Position numbers and translations under genes: made by a program
The notes under the pieces: generated by a model
Databases searched by the model: none
What the model was told of the DNA's origin: nothing
The model's input: only the letters and a program-made list of their open reading frames with translations
Part shown: in pieces, positions 59,125-64,000 of the stretch
Layout of the letters: every line of letters begins with the position of its first letter
Position numbering within the stretch: the stretch's first letter is position 1
NCBI GenBank assembly: GCA_021904315.1
Contig: CM038915.1
Location: 434,001-498,000, forward strand
Length of the DNA: 64,000 nt
Direction of reading: 5' to 3'
Origin: Sphagnum magellanicum
Taxonomy: Eukaryota; Streptophyta; Sphagnopsida; Sphagnales; Sphagnaceae

Positions 59125-62100
59125 TTACAATTCTTCATCATGGTCTTCAGGGTCCTCACTAAACACGGTCGCACCAGGTATCTGAGTGGACACAAGCTCT
59201 GTTTCTGCATTCTTCACAGGCAACTTACTATACAATCTTCGGGAGGGGAGTACAAGCCAGCCCTTCCATTTTTGCTGGAAGTAGACCAGCAACACAAGAA
59301 CAATTGCCAAAAGGGGAATCACAATATCAGCATTACGGGTATACAAATCTGCATCTGGGTTTGCATATGCAAAGTTCACATCAAATGGAGAAAGGAGAGG
59401 TCTACGCAACCTATCGTACAAGTGAGGTAGCAAGCGTAGGATTGTGATTCCAATATAGTACATGGGATGAAGTGGTTTGCCTTTCACCTCCCATATCACA
59501 TTTCCAACAACTTGCGGGAATAAAAAAAGATCCTCCACAAGTCCCCAATACTCTTTTGCTTCTTTTTGCATGGTAATCGGCTGACCATTCCAACGAATCA
59601 AGTCAGTTGTTCCTGATGATTCTGAAGCATGAGACTTGATAGTATGAACAGCAAGGATGAGGAGGAAGCTCACTAAGTGCACAATTCCACAAACCAAGAT
59701 TACGTTGCTCTCTTGTGGTGGTGGTGGAGAATTCTTTTGTGTTGTGTTGAGCTCTGCTTTTTGAGCTTGGCTGACACGCTCCTTCCATACCCTTTCAATA
59801 AGCCGGAGAATGAGAAGAAATGCCAGCAATGTTAGCAACTTGGTTGTAAACTTGATGTGTTGAGACCACTGATCTGCTGCAAATCCCAACTGTCGATGCT
59901 GGTTTCTAGCAAATAGGGCTTCTGCCTCTGTTCCACACACACAAAGACATATGCATCAACAACAAAGCTCTAGACTTCCTTCACAGCAGGCTCTGGACAT
60001 GTCCATCTTCTGATCATGGTTGAGGTAGATTGGCATTTCTGAAAAAGAAATGATGAAATAAGAAGAATCCAGACAGCAGTTAGGAGGTGCTGCTAAGTAC
60101 CTGTGATGAGAGGTATCATGTAGCCAATGGCTTGCACACCAAGCATCCCAAGAGAGATGAAGGGTGCAGAATCATGATTCCGACCGATGTGAACCAACTG
60201 GACCACAATACAAATGAACATCACTGACAGCGTGCCTGCACTCAACGCACCCTCCAGGTTGTTACGAAAGAACCTGTCTTTGCGCTGTTGCATGTATGCA
60301 ATGGGAAATGTCTCGTAAGATGTTTCCAAGAAGTAGAATGCATCATCCGCATTCCTTTTACTCTTGATTGACACTTTCACTGTTGAAGGTGAGAGCCATC
60401 TGGCAACTGTCGATGGGTACTCAAGAAGAAGAGTAAGATCACAGTCGAGCCTCCCCTTTAGAAACCTCTTGTTATCCTGAAGCATTGTCCAGTTCGCATT
60501 CACAGCTCGACAGCCCACCATGTACACCTTGCCATCCTTTGGCTCATACCAACCCTCAGCAGCGTATTCCACTAATGGAACGTTATTGAAACCCCAACCT
60601 TCAGTTATCATAATCTGAGCAGCCACTTTGAGAGAGCCCATCTGGGGGGTTTCCTTCTTCTTGCCATGCAAGTCACTTTCATCTGTAACCGTTTCCCAAA
60701 CCACCATCGTATCCATTCTTCCATATCTGATAGTGATGTGATCCTCAATCGCAATTACCTCGATTTTGAGTATCAAGTTCTTCTTGGACTGGCCACTTTT
60801 TGGGATCAGCAGTGAGCTGATCGAAAGCTCATCATTCAGGGCATAGTAATCTTCAGACTTGTTCCCATGAAGAGCAGGGTATTTGGAAGCAATTACCTTC
60901 ATTGCTGTTGTTATCAACCGACCAGCATCTGGTTCAAATTTCCCCCGAAATGCATTTGCCTCTTCAAGGTGATTGAAGGTGTAATGAAGTTTGTTGTGAA
61001 CCTCAAATGGAAAATACATATAGTGAAAAGTTCCACTTATCAAGAGAGAGTTAAACGAACCAGGTTCATTGTGCTGCAGTCGTGTGCTGGAAATAGTGCC
61101 TAATACCAAGTTCCGTCTCTCGAGAGAAAGGTTGATTGCAATCTCGAGACAGATCCTGATGTTGCACTCGCTGCTCACATTTGCAATCACAGCATCCACT
61201 TGACAGGCCACCATGCATACCTGCTTGGTTTCATCCTTCCACAAGCCCTCTGCCACCAGGGAATGGTTGTCAAACCACATTGGGTACATGCCACTCTGCC
61301 TTCCAAGAGTCTGCTGAGATGCTAAGACAACAGCACGCACATTCCTCTCAGCAGCACTGGAGTCTGTGGTCACTGTCACAGCATCATCTGGAATCCGACT
61401 AAATCTGAAGTTATGAAAGACAACTTGAGTCTTAGAAACACTTCTTTCCTGCTCCTTCAGCTGATGGTTGGCTGCAGGTGTTGCAAACCTACCACTACCA
61501 AAGGGACCCAGGTTGTCACAGAATTCCTCGGATTCAGAGCAGTTCAGAGATGGCTCAACATCAAGATGCCCCAGAAGAAGCTGTTGTAGTGCCTGGAGAA
61601 ACTGTGGCCCTGAGAACCTGTCCTCCATAGCCAAAAGACCTTCTTGAGCTTCAGAAGCTTCTTTGCCACTGCCAGAATTAGGATCATTACAGACTTGGGC
61701 TACAACATCACCTACAGTGTACTCATAGGATTGCATAAATATTTCGTTTGGAAGTGCTGTGACATTCACAGGCTGGAAGTAGAAGTGCTTGTCACGTTCA
61801 TCTGATAGGCTGGTGATTTGTGCACGGATCACTCTCCTGGTGAGAGACGGCTTGTTTGGAAACTGCAAGTGAAGCATCACATTGCAATCCTGGGTACTGG
61901 TTGCTGCTGTGGTGGAAAAAGAAGAATCAGCAGCAGCAGGAGGCAACAAGGATCTGCAACCCAACATGCAAAGACTGATCTCCTCTTCTCCTTGCTTCAT
62001 GTACATCAGCCCTTCCAGACTGATGGTGAGAGAGGAATACCCTGGTTGCGTGTGAATTCCTCCGTCGTTACTTGAAGTGTTGTTCAATACTCGTGTTGTT

Positions 62101-62591
62101 GTGTCCATTCCTGCTGTAATCTCCAACACCAGAGAAGCCCACATTGTGTCTTCTTTGTTTCCGGATGCTCTTCCTGAGTTCTTGAGTAGCTGAAAGGACG
62201 CGACGTGCACCGGATCATCAGGCTGGGTGCTCATACCTGATTTGTCACCATCAGCAGCAGCAGGAGGAGAGTAGGGCAGAATGGGTGGCGTTTCCGGAGA
62301 TTGCTCCCAATACCCATCGCTGAAGAACAAACCGTTCGGTAGCTTGGCTTGAATCATCCCTTCCATTGGGCAGCGTTTGTACACTTCCTCCTTACGGCCA
62401 GGTTTTCCATTCCAGTTGCTTCCAGGCTCGTTGCTCGTCGACGGTGAAGACAGCCACCTCGAAACGCCGCCGCCCGAGTTCACAGTTTTATACGACTCCG
62501 ATTGCTCCTCAGGTTGCTGCTGACTTACCACCTTTCCCCAGAAGAAGCCCACGCAAAGAAGAAGAAGAACCCACAAAAAACTCCCACCCAT
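59125..62591 (-). CDS. DUF2921 membrane protein, two exons
   Basis: Exon 1 is 62591-60101 and exon 2 is 59927-59125 (1097 aa). The 173-nt intron starts GTACTT and ends CAG, joining GYMIPLIT to EAEALF, the family's own continuity. The ATG at 62591 gives a signal peptide (MGGSFLWVLLLLCVGFFWG); the longer ORF starts at TTG. The large lumenal or extracellular part carries two copies of the family pattern, with EGLWKDETKQVCMVACQ (about residue 460) and EGWYEPKDGKVYMVGCR (about 690). The C-terminal 300 residues hold about six to seven membrane segments (LSVMFICIVVQLVHIG, LTLLAFLLILRLIERVW, VCGIVHLVSFLLILAV, YYIGITILRLLPHLYD, IVIPLLAIVLVLLVYFQQKW). The family is plant-specific with no firm biochemical role. 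The gene appears intact. Confidence 0.93.
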
Positions 62592-63460
62592 TTCTCCAAC
62601 CTCGAGTTCGCTCGAACTCCCTGCTGCTGCTACTGGACACCACAAGATTCAGTGATCACAACGTCGTCATGTTTCTTCCGCTCTCCATCTCCTCAAACGC
62701 CCCCATCCACGCAGCAGCGAACACTCTCAAGACAACCCGATCACAAGGAAGAAAGCTGCCAGAGCAGAAGCGAAGCACTTAGGAAACCAGAAAACCAGAG
62801 CCAGTCAGCACGAACTCTTCGTCTTCATCATCATCATCAACAACAAAAGAAGTGTCAGAAGAATGCGAAACCGATATTTGGAAGAAGAGGTCAAGACTTA
62901 ACAATCCCACAAACCTAGATATCTCTTACCCAAAACAGACACAGACACAGAGAGACAGAGACAGAGAGAACAAAGTCCGAACGAGACTGCATTCATTCCC
63001 TACGAAGCCCAATTTCACGAAAACGAAAGAAGGGAGCTAAGCTAGCTCGCTGTCACGGAGAAGATGAAGAGAAGCAAAAAGTGTGCAGTAGAGAAACAAA
63101 CCGCAGAGAAGCAAAAGATTGCGAGTGATGATGATGATGATGATGTGCTGTGGATCCAGCAAGCTCGTAATCCAGGCTCTGGACAAGATCAGGGAAGGGA
63201 GAATGCAAGAGCAACTGGGGATCGATCTTAGTTCCGACAAATGGATACTCCAGCAGCAGCAGCAACTGCCGAGAAACTATTATGGATTGCAGCAGCTCTC
63301 GTATCATGGGGTTTTCATTCATGAAATGTTGCGACGAAGACGACGACGACGACGACGACCGCTTTCTCCGACCGACACGGATCCTCGGGCAGTCGATGAT
63401 TGCGCGACGGCGTTTTCCATCGGCCCTCCAAGAAATTTTGAATGCTACCCGAACTGTTGG
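62592..63460. other. Promoter / 5' leader of the DUF2921 gene with triplet repeats
   Basis: GC-richer and full of microsatellites: GAC/GAGA near 62940-62970, (GAT)n at 63127-63142, (CAG)n near 63250, (GAC)n at 63335-63360. Overlapping ORFs on both strands (polyMet, polyHis, polyArg, polySer) are repeat artefacts. A real exon of a neighbouring gene cannot be excluded but none is supported. Confidence 0.55.
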
Positions 63461-63461
63461 G

Positions 63462-63755
63462 CCACAGTGAACCAGCGCCCACCAGCGCACCGTGAAGGAT
63501 GGATGATAAGTGGTCAGGAAACAGTTTTCTGTTGGATTCCAGTTCATTAGCTAACCATGGTGGTTGACTCGGTTGTTTTTTTTTAAACTGCCTACCTAAT
63601 AACAACCCACAAGCAGGTTGTTAGTAGGTAGGTAGTAAAAACAGCCCTTACTTAGTAGTTATCTATTTTCCTACCTATCTACCTATAAGACACCTATTTC
63701 TCCCAGAATTGGTTACCAAGGTGAAACCATATACAAACCCAGTTGAGGTTCATAA
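63462..63755. repeat. TIR repeat family A, copy 3
   Basis: Left end 'cacagtgaaccagcgcccac' + 'cagcgcacc' is the inverse of the right end of copy 1 at 39.5 kb. The body follows family order to 'ttggttaccaaggtgaaacc' and 'cagttgaggttcat', and the right end is lost. Polyadenine at 63799-63816 lies just beyond. Confidence 0.75.
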
Positions 63756-64000
63756 AGTTTAGGGTTTGGTAATGGACTTGCCCGGAGGCAAGATTGGGAA
63801 AAAAAAAAAAAAAAAACCGCACTTTTATTTTACAAGAGAAATATGTGTAGAGTACAATTTTTTTCTCTATTTTTTTTATAAATTATTTAAAAATTTTAGT
63901 TATGTGGTTTCATAAGTTTGGCGATTATTCATTTTTTTCAGCATTTTTTGTTGTCTAATTTATAATTTAAAGGCCATGGGCTTTACCAGAATAAGGGTCC

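Noticed and set aside
63119-63550. Overlapping ORFs with polyMet, polyHis, polyArg and polySer on both strands
   Set aside because: They arise from GAT and GAC triplet repeats in GC-rich promoter DNA and run into the family A repeat; no domain or splice support.
1-64000. CRISPR array, bacterial operon or organelle insertion
   Set aside because: No regular spacer-repeat array, no prokaryotic gene layout, and no recognisable plastid or mitochondrial gene in the window.

Overview
The window is nuclear DNA from a land plant. The evidence is GT-AG introns, plant-only protein families (a PLS/DYW-type pentatricopeptide repeat protein, a DUF2921 membrane protein, a MUR3/KATAMARI-type GT47 glycosyltransferase), a plant-type U6 snRNA copy, ABRE promoter motifs, and plant copia and hAT elements. 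Wide AT-rich deserts and a DYW-type PPR gene with introns suggest a non-seed plant such as a moss or fern, but the sequence alone does not settle this.

Layout. 1-10.8 kb: AT-rich desert with a duplicated block (245-1282), two arrays of a TTGGTTAAATTCAAATTTGG-type unit, and a decayed minus-strand element (3.15-4.72 kb) with an OrsD-like zinc finger and a tyrosine-recombinase-like tail. 10.8-19.3 kb: gene island with a 3-exon PPR gene whose DYW domain survives only as an out-of-frame relic, scraps resembling a kinesin-14 tail, a 2-exon organelle-type methyltransferase (minus), and a 2-exon acidic disordered stress-type protein (minus) with ABRE motifs upstream. 20-26.9 kb: desert with a decayed PIF1-like helicase (minus). 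26.9-38.5 kb: second gene island with tRNA-Val(AAC), a 5-exon DUF423/TMEM256 gene, a 5-exon ABHD17-like hydrolase gene and an intronless GT47 gene (minus). 39-58 kb: repeat-rich. It holds three partial copies of a TIR family, a hAT transposase remnant split by a TIR element, a 6.0-kb copia element with 5-bp TSDs that itself carries a solo LTR and a second copy of the same TIR element, a 49-base G run and a long imperfect hairpin. 58.2-62.6 kb: U6 snRNA copy (minus) and a 2-exon DUF2921 gene (minus).

The protein genes look like unrelated housekeeping or stress genes: organelle RNA processing, wall polysaccharide synthesis, lipid or depalmitoylation-type hydrolysis, membrane proteins. No operon-like cooperation is expected or seen. 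The most informative structure is the nested transposon chronology at 45.3-53.3 kb, where two members of one TIR family landed in two different host elements and a solo LTR landed in the copia polymerase. I saw no convincing new multi-gene system. The best candidates for undescribed biology are the OrsD/recombinase element, the two TIR families, the 55.8-56.05 kb hairpin, and the PPR gene that lost its editing domain. Exon boundaries were placed by eye from splice consensus and reading-frame continuity.
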